NCBI GenBank assembly: GCA_964496575.1
Contig: CAZCAC010000044.1
Span: 1-64,000 of the forward strand
Source: CAZCAC01 sp964496575
GTDB taxonomy: Bacteria > Planctomycetota > UBA1135 > GCA-002686595
Reading direction: 5' to 3'
DNA: 64,000 bases
Under the pieces are notes generated by a model. The model ran no database searches. It had not been told where the DNA came from and saw nothing but the letters and a program-made list of their open reading frames with translations. A program made the position numbers and the translations under genes. Of this stretch, positions 36,516-44,864 are shown piece by piece. Numbering within the stretch: the stretch's first letter is position 1; each line of letters opens with the position of its first letter.

Positions 36516-37472
36516 ATGAAGAAACGAACCAAACTCCTTGCGCCGATCGTGCTGATGTTCTTGCTCGCGGGGGGCTTTCAACTCTGCTCATTCACGGTGA
36601 GCGAGAACGAGTGTGTCATCGTGACACGCTTCGGAAAGCACGTGCGGACCATTGACGAACCCGGTCTGCATTTCAAGCAACCGGGCTTCATCGAGACCGC
36701 GAACTTCCTGGACAGGAAGGTCCACATCGTCAAGAACCTGCCGATTACCCTCCTCCTGCACGACAAGCTCCCGATCATCGTCGTCTGCGACGCCTGCTGG
36801 AGGATCTCTGATCCAGAACGGTTCTTCCAGCGCCTGAGGGACGTCCGGAACGCATCCGGGAAGATCGGCGACATGCTCAACTCCCAGCTCGGGAGTGTCC
36901 TGGGCAACTACGACCTCGACAACATCATCAACGTCGACGAGGAGAAGGCAAAACTCCCGGAGATCGAGGCCAAGGTCGCGAGCAAGGCCAAAGAACAGGC
37001 GAGCAGCGAGTACGGCATCGAGGTCGTTCAGGTGGGCATCAGGCGACTGGCCTACCCATCGATCGTCGAGCAGTCCGTGTACAGTCGAATGCGCGCCGAA
37101 CGGGAGAAGGAAGCCAAGAAGCACCGGGCGGAGGGGGCGGAAGATGCCGTCAAGATCCAGGCGCAGACTGATCTGGAAGTCAGCAAGATCATGGCGGAGG
37201 CATACCGGGATGCTCAGATCCTCAAGGGCACGGCGGACAAGGAGGCAATGCGCATCTACGCTGAAGCACATGGCCGGGACCCGGAGTTCTACGAGTTCCT
37301 GAGGTCGCTCGACATCTACAAGGAGACGTTGCAGAAGAACGCGACGCTGGTCCTCTCCACCGATTCGGACCTGTTCAGGTATCTCGGTGGTGGCCTGGAC
37401 GGCTCCGAATCGGTGGATTCTCCCGAAACGACCGGCGATGTGCAGCGAGGTAGGGAGGAGGACGGTGAGTAG
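36516..37472 (+). CDS. hflC: HflC-like SPFH membrane protein
   Basis: This 318-residue protein has a single N-terminal membrane helix (LLAPIVLMFLLAGGFQLCSF). The band-7 domain begins VSENECVIVTRFGKHVRTIDEPGLHFKQPGFIETANFLDRKV, as in HflC. A long charged coiled coil follows (EQSVYSRMRAEREKEAKKHRAEGAEDAVKIQAQTDLEVSKIMAEAYRDAQILKG), with the typical DPEFYEFLRSLDIYKETL segment. It forms hetero-oligomers with HflK at the FtsH protease. It lies between the CDF-HflK fusion and a second HflK gene and overlaps the latter. Confidence 0.9.
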   Translation: MKKRTKLLAPIVLMFLLAGGFQLCSFTVSENECVIVTRFGKHVRTIDEPGLHFKQPGFIETANFLDRKVHIVKNLPITLLLHDKLPIIVVCDACWRISDPERFFQRLRDVRNASGKIGDMLNSQLGSVLGNYDLDNIINVDEEKAKLPEIEAKVASKAKEQASSEYGIEVVQVGIRRLAYPSIVEQSVYSRMRAEREKEAKKHRAEGAEDAVKIQAQTDLEVSKIMAEAYRDAQILKGTADKEAMRIYAEAHGRDPEFYEFLRSLDIYKETLQKNATLVLSTDSDLFRYLGGGLDGSESVDSPETTGDVQRGREEDGE

Positions 37473-38457
37473 ACTCCTCCCGATCCAGCTGCGCTCCGCC
37501 ATCCGGGACACCGGCAACCTGCTACTCTGGCTGACCGCGGTGCTGGTGATCCTCTACGTGTTGTCCGGTCTCTACTCCGTGGCGAACAACGAGATCGGCG
37601 TCCTGCTTCGCTTCGGCAAGGTCATCGATCCAAATGTCGCTCCCGGCATCCACTACGCCCTGCCCTGGCCAGTTGACCGGGTCCACAAGGTACCCATGCC
37701 GAAGGTCGAGAAGATCAGCATTGCAGACTTCAGCCAGGGTCACGCTCCCATCACCCAGATGGGCGTGGGAAGCTACGCCATCACCGGCGACAACAACCTG
37801 GTCAATCTCGAGTGCGTCATCCAGTACGAGATCAGCGACCCGGAGGACTACCTGTTCAACCTCGAAGCCGGAATGGAGGATGTCGAGGCCACGGCACGGA
37901 GCTTCCTCAGGGAGATGGCGTGCATCTCGATCCTGCACTGCCTCGGACGCATGAACGTGGATGACGTTTTGACCAGCTGGGAGCAGATCGTCACCGATGT
38001 ACGGAAGAACCTGCAGTTCCGACTCGATGACATCGAGAGTGGACTGTCGATCACCTTCGTCGAGATCAAGGGGCTCCAGCCCCCCAGCAAGGTCCAGCGC
38101 TATTTCGACGGCGTGACGAGCGCCAAGCACGACAAGAGGAGGGCGATCAGCGACGCCGAGTCCTACCGAAACGAAAGGACCCTCGCCGCCCGAGGGCAGG
38201 CCGCCCGTACCAGCGCGGCTGCCGATGCCTACCGGAACGAGACGGTCCATGCCGCCGAGGGGGACGCCAGGCGTTTCTTGTCCCGGCTATCGGAATACCA
38301 TCGGGACCGGGAGGGCACCCGCCAGCGCCTGTATCTGGAGGCGGTTCGGGAAGTGCTAGGGGCCGTCGGCCAGTCGTACGTCGTGGATGCGTCGGATGGC
38401 AGGCAGCCGGCGACCATCAAGCTTCTTCAGGGGACGCGAGACGCTCGGGATCGCTGA
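37465..38457 (+). CDS. hflK: HflK-like SPFH membrane protein
   Basis: About 330 residues from GTG 37465, which overlaps the hflC stop by 8 bp. A membrane helix (LLLWLTAVLVILYVLSGLYSV) precedes the SPFH domain (VANNEIGVLLRFGKVIDPNVAPGIHYALPWPVDRVHKVPMPKVEKI), closely HflK-like. The Ala/Arg-rich coiled coil (AISDAESYRNERTLAARGQAARTSAAADAYRNE) is at the C-terminus. This makes a three-protein SPFH set in one operon, where most genomes carry a single hflK-hflC pair. Confidence 0.88.
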   Translation: MSRLLPIQLRSAIRDTGNLLLWLTAVLVILYVLSGLYSVANNEIGVLLRFGKVIDPNVAPGIHYALPWPVDRVHKVPMPKVEKISIADFSQGHAPITQMGVGSYAITGDNNLVNLECVIQYEISDPEDYLFNLEAGMEDVEATARSFLREMACISILHCLGRMNVDDVLTSWEQIVTDVRKNLQFRLDDIESGLSITFVEIKGLQPPSKVQRYFDGVTSAKHDKRRAISDAESYRNERTLAARGQAARTSAAADAYRNETVHAAEGDARRFLSRLSEYHRDREGTRQRLYLEAVREVLGAVGQSYVVDASDGRQPATIKLLQGTRDARDR

Positions 38458-38469
38458 GTACGAGCCTCT

Positions 38470-39729
38470 CTAGTGATCACAGACGTTGTCGCCGGTCACC
38501 AGGCACCCGTCGAGCCAGGCCTGCACCGCCTCTCGCGGGTCCGAATCCGCGGCACCGACGACCACCTTCACCTGGTTCTGGTTGAACAGGCTCTGCGCGC
38601 GTGATCCCATTCCGCCGGCGATGATCAGGTCCGCTCCTTGGCCGTGCAACCAGCGAGGCAGCACACCGGGCTCGTGCGCCGGGGGCGTGAGCATCGTCTC
38701 ACCGAGCACGGTCCGCTGCTCGGGATCGACGTCGAAGAAGGCGAAGTGCTCGCAGTGACCGAAGTGCTGGCACAGGCGTTCCGCGGCCACCGGCACGGCG
38801 ATCTTGATCTGCCCGGCGGGGACCGGCTCGGCGGACCGGACTTCCTGCAGCTCCGGCTCCAGCAGGGTCCGGACGAGGCGACCGAAGGCCTTGGCGGTCT
38901 CCCCGGACGGGTCCGATCGAACCACGGGAGATCCATCGTCCCCGGACGCCACCACCCGCGGGTCCAGGGGGATCGTGCCGAGGAACTCGATGTCGAGCTC
39001 GTCAGCGACGGCCTTTCCCCCGCCAGGACCGAACACCTCCACCAGACCGGAGCAGTGCGGACAGACCAGGCCACTCATGTTCTCCACCAGACCCAGCACT
39101 GGAAGCTCGAGCTCCTGGCAGAATCGAATCGATCTTCGGACGTCCAGCAACGCGACCTGTTGCGGCGTGGTGACGACGATGGCGCCGTCCGCACCATCGA
39201 TCAGTTGCGCCACGCCGAGCGGCTCGTCCCCCGTGCCCGGAGGACAGTCCACGATCAGGTAATCGAGTCGACCCCAGTCGACGTCCTTGAGGAACTGCTT
39301 GATCATCTTGTATTTCATCGGCCCGCGCCAGATGACGGCATCGTCACGATTCTGCATCAGGAACCCGGTCGACATGACCCACAGGCTTTCGGAGACCCTG
39401 ACTGGCAGCAGACCGTTCTCGCCCCCGATGATGCGAGCCTCCTCGATGTGAAGCATCTTCGGCACGTTGGGGCCGTGCACGTCGACGTCGAGGAGTCCGA
39501 CCCGCTTCCCGGCCATCGATAGCGCCGTGGCCAGATTGACGGCTACCGTGCTCTTGCCCACGCCGCCCTTGCCGGACAGCACCACGATCTTGTGTTCGAT
39601 CTCGTTCATCCGCGAGACGATCGCCTCGCGGTCTTCGTGCTCCGAGCTCCGTCCGGAGAGACCCTGGGGGCCTCCCGAGCAGCCGGAGTCACCGCAGGTC
39701 TGGTCATCGGTGTGGTCGTTCATCTTCAT
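38470..39729 (-). CDS. mrp: Mrp/Nbp35-type Fe-S scaffold ATPase fused to a NifX-type domain
   Basis: The product is 419 residues. A Cys-rich N-terminus (CGDSGCSGG) and the deviant Walker A GKGGVGKST lead an Mrp/ApbC ATPase domain, with the cluster-bridging CPHC near residue 225. After about residue 305 a NifX/NafY-like domain begins (KIAVPVAAERLCQHFGHCEHFAFFDVD...ADLIIAGGMGSRAQSLFNQNQVKVVVG). Mrp proteins assemble and transfer [4Fe-4S] clusters; NifX-type domains bind Fe-S or FeMo-co precursors. ATG 39729 has AAAGGTGA upstream. It is 15 bp after a DUF134 gene and convergent with hflK. Confidence 0.9.
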   Translation of the reverse strand: MKMNDHTDDQTCGDSGCSGGPQGLSGRSSEHEDREAIVSRMNEIEHKIVVLSGKGGVGKSTVAVNLATALSMAGKRVGLLDVDVHGPNVPKMLHIEEARIIGGENGLLPVRVSESLWVMSTGFLMQNRDDAVIWRGPMKYKMIKQFLKDVDWGRLDYLIVDCPPGTGDEPLGVAQLIDGADGAIVVTTPQQVALLDVRRSIRFCQELELPVLGLVENMSGLVCPHCSGLVEVFGPGGGKAVADELDIEFLGTIPLDPRVVASGDDGSPVVRSDPSGETAKAFGRLVRTLLEPELQEVRSAEPVPAGQIKIAVPVAAERLCQHFGHCEHFAFFDVDPEQRTVLGETMLTPPAHEPGVLPRWLHGQGADLIIAGGMGSRAQSLFNQNQVKVVVGAADSDPREAVQAWLDGCLVTGDNVCDH

Positions 39730-39744
39730 TCACCTTTCCTTTTC

Positions 39745-40110
39745 TCATTGCTGCTGCCGCTTCTCCTGGCAGCGCCTGCCGGCACCTCGACCGCAAACAC
39801 GTGGGCCACAGCGGCCGCCGTGGCGCTGCACCGCTCCACCCTCGAACCGGATTGCCTTGCCGGTCACGAACGCCTCGGCCACCTTGCCCCGCGCGGAGGT
39901 CAGGATGCGGCTCACCGTGGCGCGGGAGACGGCCATCCGCTCCGCCACTTCGTCCTGGTAGAAACCCTCGTGGTCCGCCAGGCGAAGGGCCTCGAGCTCG
40001 TCGAGCGTGAGCTCGACCCACGGCAGCTCCCGGTGGGGTATTCCGACCGGCTTGTAGCAGGCTGTCGGGAGCTTCCCGCAGATCCGTCTGGTGGAGATCG
40101 GTCGCGACAT
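39745..40110 (-). CDS. DUF134 DNA-binding regulator, copy 2
   Basis: This 121-residue protein, MSRPISTRRICGKLP..., has core YKPVGIPHRELPWVELTLDELEALRLADHEGFYQDEVAERMAVSRATVSRILTSARGKVAEAFVTGKAIRFEGG. The tail is basic and Cys-containing (HGGRCGPRVCGRG), possibly metal binding. It is closer to copy 3 (59514-60137) than to copy 1. It leads the mrp-nifX gene and has an operator of the shared type at 40135-40154, 24 bp before its start. Confidence 0.85.
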   Translation of the reverse strand: MSRPISTRRICGKLPTACYKPVGIPHRELPWVELTLDELEALRLADHEGFYQDEVAERMAVSRATVSRILTSARGKVAEAFVTGKAIRFEGGAVQRHGGRCGPRVCGRGAGRRCQEKRQQQ

Positions 40111-40574
40111 GAGTTCGTTCTTTCCGCTCAGCCATTATTGACATATGTTCACAACTATTCCAGCGGTATCTTCCTAAGAAGTCCGTTTCGTCGGACGTAC
40201 TCGCACGGTTTCGGGTGCTGGAGATGACCCGGCGTTGCAGGTTTGGAACACCTCGGAGATGCGGGATGTATCGTCAGTGTTCCACCACCCCGGAGAGAGG
40301 TGACGTCCTGATCTCCATTGACGAGACCGACGAGCTCGCCCGGGTCGTGCGGATCCCATGCGTATCGCTATTCCTCCGGCGCAAAGCAGACTGGCCCGTA
40401 GCTCCGGCCGCCAGGGCGCGGCAACTCCTCGCCGGCCGTGACATCCGCGTCGTCATCGGCGCCGTCACCGGAACCGGCCAAGATCACACCGGAATACCTG
40501 GTGGGCTCCCCGGTCGTGGGTGACAATGCTCGTCACTGCTGCTCTACACGAGCCCCCTATCGAGGTGATTCCGG
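40111..40574. other. Intergenic region with DUF134 operator; one doubtful ORF
   Basis: The 464-bp gap holds the operator at 40135-40154. A 102-codon frame at 40215-40523 (+) begins GTG without a clear ribosome-binding site and has no recognisable family; I leave it unannotated. Confidence 0.45.
40135..40154. promoter_or_regulatory. DUF134-type palindromic operator, copy 2
   Basis: TTATTGACATATGTTCACAA: 14 of 20 positions match the core of the perfect palindrome at 34245-34264. Placed 24 bp before the DUF134 start at 40110, near-identical to the spacing at copy 3. Confidence 0.7.
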
Positions 40575-41000
40575 ATGCGGACCGCCACCATCCATGACTA
40601 CTGCTTCGTTTGCGGATCTGGCACTCGCCACGGCCTAGGCCTGAAGTTCGCGACGAACCCGGACGGCTCGGTGGTGGCGACTTTCCGCGGTACCAAGGCC
40701 CTGGCGGGCTATCCCGGGAGGCTGCACGGCGGCATCGTGGCCTCGCTGCTGGACGGTGCGATGACCAATCGCGCGTTCGCCGCCGGCATCGTCGCCGTGA
40801 CAGCCGATCTGCGGGTGCGGTACCACCGGGCGGTGCCGTTGGACGAGTCGATCGTGGTGACGGCGGACATCGATCGTGTGCGGGGGCCTTTGACCCTCAT
40901 GCACGCGGAGATCAGCCAGGACGACGTGGTCCTGGCCAGCGCCACAGGCAAGTTCCTGACCTACGATCCGGACGCGGAACGGCCGGGCCGGGCCGGGTGA
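40575..41000 (+). CDS. PaaI-like hotdog-fold thioesterase
   Basis: This 141-residue hotdog-fold protein contains LHGGIVASLLDGAMTN, the PaaI-type active-site segment with an acidic residue, then TADLRVRYHRAVPLDESIVVTADI. These enzymes hydrolyse acyl- or aryl-CoA thioesters. GAGGTG precedes ATG 40575. The N-terminus carries CFVCGSG, a feature of one subgroup. The phenylacetyl/benzoyl-CoA link to the bam genes is tempting but unproven; it lies 36 kb away. Confidence 0.8.
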   Translation: MRTATIHDYCFVCGSGTRHGLGLKFATNPDGSVVATFRGTKALAGYPGRLHGGIVASLLDGAMTNRAFAAGIVAVTADLRVRYHRAVPLDESIVVTADIDRVRGPLTLMHAEISQDDVVLASATGKFLTYDPDAERPGRAG

Positions 41001-41403
41001 TGGCGATACGAAGCGTCAAATGACAGAGTGAGATGCGCGGTGCCCGCGCCACGGGAACGAACCTGGTGCGAGTTAGGCCTGGGTGTCACGGATCAGCACC
41101 ACCAGGCGATGGAGAAAGGGCCCGCTCCATCGTGTTCCTGCGAGGATGCAGCGTTCCCCATCGAATTCAGAGGGTCCGGGATGGTGCTGCACTGCCCGAC
41201 AGATCGAACGGCCAGCTGCTTCCCGGGCGTTCTTCGCAACAGCAGAGACTCTGGCTGCACACGAGAAGGCAGACGACTCGATCCTGTCTAGGCGTTCCTC
41301 CGATGCGGTGATCACCGCAGAGTTCTCCTCGATGTGCGCTCGCAGTTTTGACGATTGGTACGTATCTGGACAGGCACGACTCGGCTGAGGATAGAATGCC
41401 TCA
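41001..41403. other. Intergenic region carrying the right 34-bp repeat copy
   Basis: This 403-bp gap precedes the metal-uptake genes. The right direct-repeat copy is at 41005-41038. I see no convincing promoter or Zur-type box. A TAGAAT at 41392 could be a -10, but no -35 fits well. Confidence 0.45.
41005..41038 (+). repeat. Right copy of imperfect 34-bp direct repeat
   Basis: Ungapped partner of 34015-34048 (27 of 34 identical). It begins 4 bp after the thioesterase stop codon. Its opening GATACG also occurs at 48931 in the palindromic repeat family. Confidence 0.55.
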
Positions 41404-42894
41404 GTGGAGTTGTGCCTGGATCTCGACTCGACCCAAACCCACCAGCACGGTATGCATGCTCGACGTCCCCAGTGGTCCCCGAACCGGCTGATACCGTCAG
41501 GGGTGGCCCTCGTCGTTCTCGGTACTCTGAGCCCGCTACACCTCGTCGCCGCTCAGGAAGATCTCGATCCCCCCGAAGACGAGGTCCAGCAGCGGATCAG
41601 TGCCCTCGAACGTCAGATTGAAGAGATGCAGGCCGGTCACGCCGAGGAGATCGCGGCCCTGAGGCGAGAGATCGCACTCCTCCGGGAGGAGCCGCCCTCC
41701 GGGACTGGCGGCGAGGAGGATGAGCTGGCCGCCTTGCGCGCCCTGGCGGCAGAGGAGGCGCAAGCCGAGGTCGTTGGGGACAGCGGCGTGGAGGAGACGG
41801 AGTTCACCGCCCGAGGGCTGGGCCTTCAGGCGCTCAATCCCGAGATCAGCGTCACTGGCGACATGTACGCAACCTTCCGCGATCAGGAGGGCAATCGAGA
41901 GCGCACGGACTTCCGTGTACGCGGTCTCGGAATCCACCTGGAGTCCTACCTCGATCCCTACAGCCGCTTCAAGGCGGCCTTTCCGATCAGCGAGTCCGGC
42001 ACGACACTCGGTGAAGCGTACTTCACCCGCTACGGACTCCCCACCGGGATGAGTGCGACCCTCGGCAAGTTCCGCCAGCAGTTCGGCGTGGTCAACCGCT
42101 GGCACAAGCACGCCCTCGATCAGTTCGACTTTCCGCTGCCGCTGCGTCAGATCTTCGGTGAGGGTGGGCTCAACCAGACGGGAATGTCGCTCGACTGGGC
42201 GTTGCCGCCGCTGTGGAGCACTTCGCAGGGGCTCACCTTCCAGGTCACCGGTGGGCAAAACCCCCGCCTCTTCACCGGCAACACGCTGGGCACGCCATCG
42301 CTCCTCCTCCACTACAAGAACTATCAGGACCTCTCCAAGGACACCTACCTGGAGTTGGGCCTCAGCGGTCTGGTCGGCTGGCGAGACGAGTGGCAGGTCG
42401 ACCAGGGCGGAACCCCCACGTCGGTGTACGACAGGCAGGCGACCTTCGTCTACGGCGCGGACTGCAACGTCCTCTGGGAACCGACCGACCGGATGCGTTA
42501 CCGCAACGTCGAGTGGCGCAGCGAACTCTACTTCATGAATCGCCGTATTCTCGCGCCGGATGATTCGGGCCGGGACACCATCGACGCCTGGGGCGCGTAC
42601 AGCTACCTCCAGACGAAAGTCAGCCGGACAGTGGACGTCGGCGTCCGGCTCGACTACTACGAACCGGACCAGAAGGGGTACGCGGCGCTGGATCCAGGCC
42701 TCGCCCCCCACGCGTATCCGATCAACGTCGAGCAGTGGCAGGTGGGACCCTACCTCACCTGGTCCCAGAGTCCGTGGGTCCGCTGGAGGATCGAGTACAA
42801 CCACCTCGACCCGGGTGACCTCGACCAGCCATCCGACGTCCTCTACCTCCAGTTGATCTTCGCTGCCGGTCCCCACAAGCACGAGCGCTACTAG
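41404..42894 (+). CDS. Outer-membrane beta-barrel (porin-like) preceding metal ABC genes
   Basis: The protein is up to 496 residues. A signal-like stretch (LIPSGVALVVLGTLSPLHLVAAQE) is followed by a coiled coil (VQQRISALERQIEEMQAGHAEEIAALRREIALLREE) and about 370 residues of alternating amphipathic strands rich in aromatic residues, as in phosphate-selective porins or predicted zinc-regulated porins. The last residue is Tyr rather than the usual Phe, with His residues (PHKHERY). The start is GTG 41404; ATG 41452 is possible. It heads an apparent operon with a metal-binding protein and two permeases, so it may pass metal across the outer membrane. Confidence 0.75.
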   Translation: MELCLDLDSTQTHQHGMHARRPQWSPNRLIPSGVALVVLGTLSPLHLVAAQEDLDPPEDEVQQRISALERQIEEMQAGHAEEIAALRREIALLREEPPSGTGGEEDELAALRALAAEEAQAEVVGDSGVEETEFTARGLGLQALNPEISVTGDMYATFRDQEGNRERTDFRVRGLGIHLESYLDPYSRFKAAFPISESGTTLGEAYFTRYGLPTGMSATLGKFRQQFGVVNRWHKHALDQFDFPLPLRQIFGEGGLNQTGMSLDWALPPLWSTSQGLTFQVTGGQNPRLFTGNTLGTPSLLLHYKNYQDLSKDTYLELGLSGLVGWRDEWQVDQGGTPTSVYDRQATFVYGADCNVLWEPTDRMRYRNVEWRSELYFMNRRILAPDDSGRDTIDAWGAYSYLQTKVSRTVDVGVRLDYYEPDQKGYAALDPGLAPHAYPINVEQWQVGPYLTWSQSPWVRWRIEYNHLDPGDLDQPSDVLYLQLIFAAGPHKHERY

Positions 42895-42912
42895 ACGAGG
42901 GAACTGAACGAC

Positions 42913-44022
42913 ATGAGCCATCCGATCCGAACCATCCCCGCCACGCTCCTGCTCCTGGCTCCGGCCATCGCTGGGCCCACTGGATACGCGGCTGCCCAGG
43001 ACGAGCCGAAACTGCAGGTAGTCGCCACCTTGCCCGACTACGCGGCGCTCTCCCGCGAGATCGGTGGAGCGCGCATCTCGGTCGACACCATCGTCCGGGG
43101 CGATCAGGACGCGCACTTCATCCGCCCCAAACCCTCGTTCGTGGACATGGTCAAGCAAGCGGACGTCCTCGTCGCGACCGGGCTCGACCTGGAGCTGTGG
43201 CTCCCCACCGTGGTGGACAAATCGGGGAATGCGAGAGTACGCAGCGGCCAGCCGGGGTACGTCGCCGCCGCTCAGGGAATGCAGCTACTGGAGGTCCCCG
43301 AGCAGCTCTCTCGAGCGGAGGGCGGGCTGCACGTCTACGGAAACCCCCACGTCACCTGCAGTCCCCTGAACATGATGGTGGCGGCGCGCAACATCGCGAC
43401 GGGCCTCGCCCGAAACGACCCCGCAGGTTCGAAGGTCTACCAGGCGAATCTGCAGCGCCTCCTCGACGAGCTCGACCGGCGTCTCTTCGGGGCGGAGCTG
43501 ATCGAGCTCCTGGGCGCCGAGAGCCTCCGCGGGATGGCGGTGAAAGGCACGCTGATCCCCTTCCTCGAGAAGCAGGAATTCCGCGGCAAACCGCTGATCG
43601 ACTCCCTCGGCGGCTGGATGAAGCGGATGCATCCGCTGCGAGGCACCGGGATCGTCACCTATCACAAGAACTGGGTCTACTTCGTGGCCCTCTTCGGTCT
43701 CGAGGAGATGGGCACGGTCGAGCCGAAACCGGGGATCCCCCCCTCCCCTCGACACGTGACCGAGCTGGTCGACCTGATGCGGGCTCGGAAGATCCACATC
43801 ATCCTGGCCGCCAACTACTTCGACGAGCAGAAGATCCGGACGGTTGCAGGTCGCGTCGACGCGGTCCCGGTGATCGTTCCCCTCTACGTCGGTGGGGAGC
43901 CCGGGATCGAGAGCTATTTCGAGCTGGTGGACCTCTGGGTCGATCGACTTTTGAAGGCGACGGAGGAAGCGAGTACACTGCCCCGGTCGCCAGTCTCCGG
44001 CGAATCAGGGGCTGACGACTAG
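42913..44022 (+). CDS. Zinc/manganese-type ABC substrate-binding protein (ZnuA-like)
   Basis: The protein is 369 residues with a signal peptide (ATLLLLAPAIAGPTGYAAAQ). It belongs to cluster A-I: LQVVATLPDYAALSREIGG, metal-ligand H68 in GDQDAHFIRPKPS, a second His in GNPHVTCSPLN, a third in IVTYHKNWVYF, and the acidic ligand probably in the C-terminal lobe. There is no His-rich loop, so Mn or Fe are also possible. It starts 18 bp after the barrel gene and is followed after 13 bp by the permease genes, forming a metal-uptake operon. Confidence 0.85.
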   Translation: MSHPIRTIPATLLLLAPAIAGPTGYAAAQDEPKLQVVATLPDYAALSREIGGARISVDTIVRGDQDAHFIRPKPSFVDMVKQADVLVATGLDLELWLPTVVDKSGNARVRSGQPGYVAAAQGMQLLEVPEQLSRAEGGLHVYGNPHVTCSPLNMMVAARNIATGLARNDPAGSKVYQANLQRLLDELDRRLFGAELIELLGAESLRGMAVKGTLIPFLEKQEFRGKPLIDSLGGWMKRMHPLRGTGIVTYHKNWVYFVALFGLEEMGTVEPKPGIPPSPRHVTELVDLMRARKIHIILAANYFDEQKIRTVAGRVDAVPVIVPLYVGGEPGIESYFELVDLWVDRLLKATEEASTLPRSPVSGESGADD

Positions 44023-44035
44023 TCGTTTCACCCAT

Positions 44036-44854
44036 ATGTCCGAAACGCTCCGGTTCTTCTCGGCGCAGATCTCCCTGCTGGCCGTCGTCCTGGTCTTGCA
44101 CACCTACATCGGTCTGCACGTGATCCGGCGCACGCTGATCTTCTCCGACCTGGTGCTCGACCAGCTGGCGGCCTTCGGGGCGCTGGTGGGGATCGGTCTC
44201 GCCGTCGGGTACGGAACCCCAGGTTCCTACCTGCTATCCCTCGTCGCGGTCCTGATCGGCGCGGTAGCGTTGGCAGTGATCAAGCCCAGGAAGAAGGGGA
44301 TTCCACGCGAGGCGGTGATCGGAATCCTCTATGCGATGGCGCTGGTCGCCTCGCTCCTCCTCGGGGACAAGCTCTCCGGCGGTGCGAGCTACGTCACCAA
44401 GACGCTGTCGGGCGCGATGCTCTGGGTCTCGTGGCCGATCGTGATGGTCACCGCCGGGGTGTACGTGATCCTCCTCGTCTTCCACTGGGTCTATCGGGCG
44501 AAGTTCATCGCCCTCGCCGATGATGGTCGAGGTCTCGAGCGCGCGAGGCGGTGGGACTTCCTCTTCTTCGCCACCCAGGGGATCATCACCGTCCTGATCG
44601 TCCCGGTCGCCGGAGTCCTCCTCGCCTACGCGCTGCTGATGATCCCCGCCGCCATAGCGGCGATGTTCACCCGACGGTGGGGCGTGGCCTTGATCCTCGG
44701 CTGGAGCGTCGGCATGGTCGCCTGTGTCTCGGGGGTGTGCCTGTCCTTCTACCGGGACCTTCCCTACGGTCCGACGCTCATTCTCTGTCTTGGCGCGGCC
44801 TTCGTGATCGCGGTGGCGATCCGGACCGCGGCCCCGTTGGCATCGCGCACCTGA
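44036..44854 (+). CDS. Metal ABC transporter permease 1
   Basis: This 272-residue integral membrane protein with about eight helices is of the ZnuB/MntB (ABC-3) family: LHTYIGLHVIRRTLIFSDLVLDQLAAFGALVG, then GIPREAVIGILYAMALVASLLL. It pairs with the next gene as a heterodimeric channel. No ATP-binding protein is encoded in the cluster. Confidence 0.85.
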   Translation: MSETLRFFSAQISLLAVVLVLHTYIGLHVIRRTLIFSDLVLDQLAAFGALVGIGLAVGYGTPGSYLLSLVAVLIGAVALAVIKPRKKGIPREAVIGILYAMALVASLLLGDKLSGGASYVTKTLSGAMLWVSWPIVMVTAGVYVILLVFHWVYRAKFIALADDGRGLERARRWDFLFFATQGIITVLIVPVAGVLLAYALLMIPAAIAAMFTRRWGVALILGWSVGMVACVSGVCLSFYRDLPYGPTLILCLGAAFVIAVAIRTAAPLASRT

Positions 44855-44864
44855 GGGAGTCGAC

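Noticed and set aside
40215..40523. 102-residue ORF between DUF134 copy 2 and the thioesterase
   Set aside because: No family resemblance, no ribosome-binding site; likely chance.
41536..43158. A 540-codon minus-strand frame
   Set aside because: Mirror of the beta-barrel gene; no motif, and it would conflict with the metal-uptake operon.
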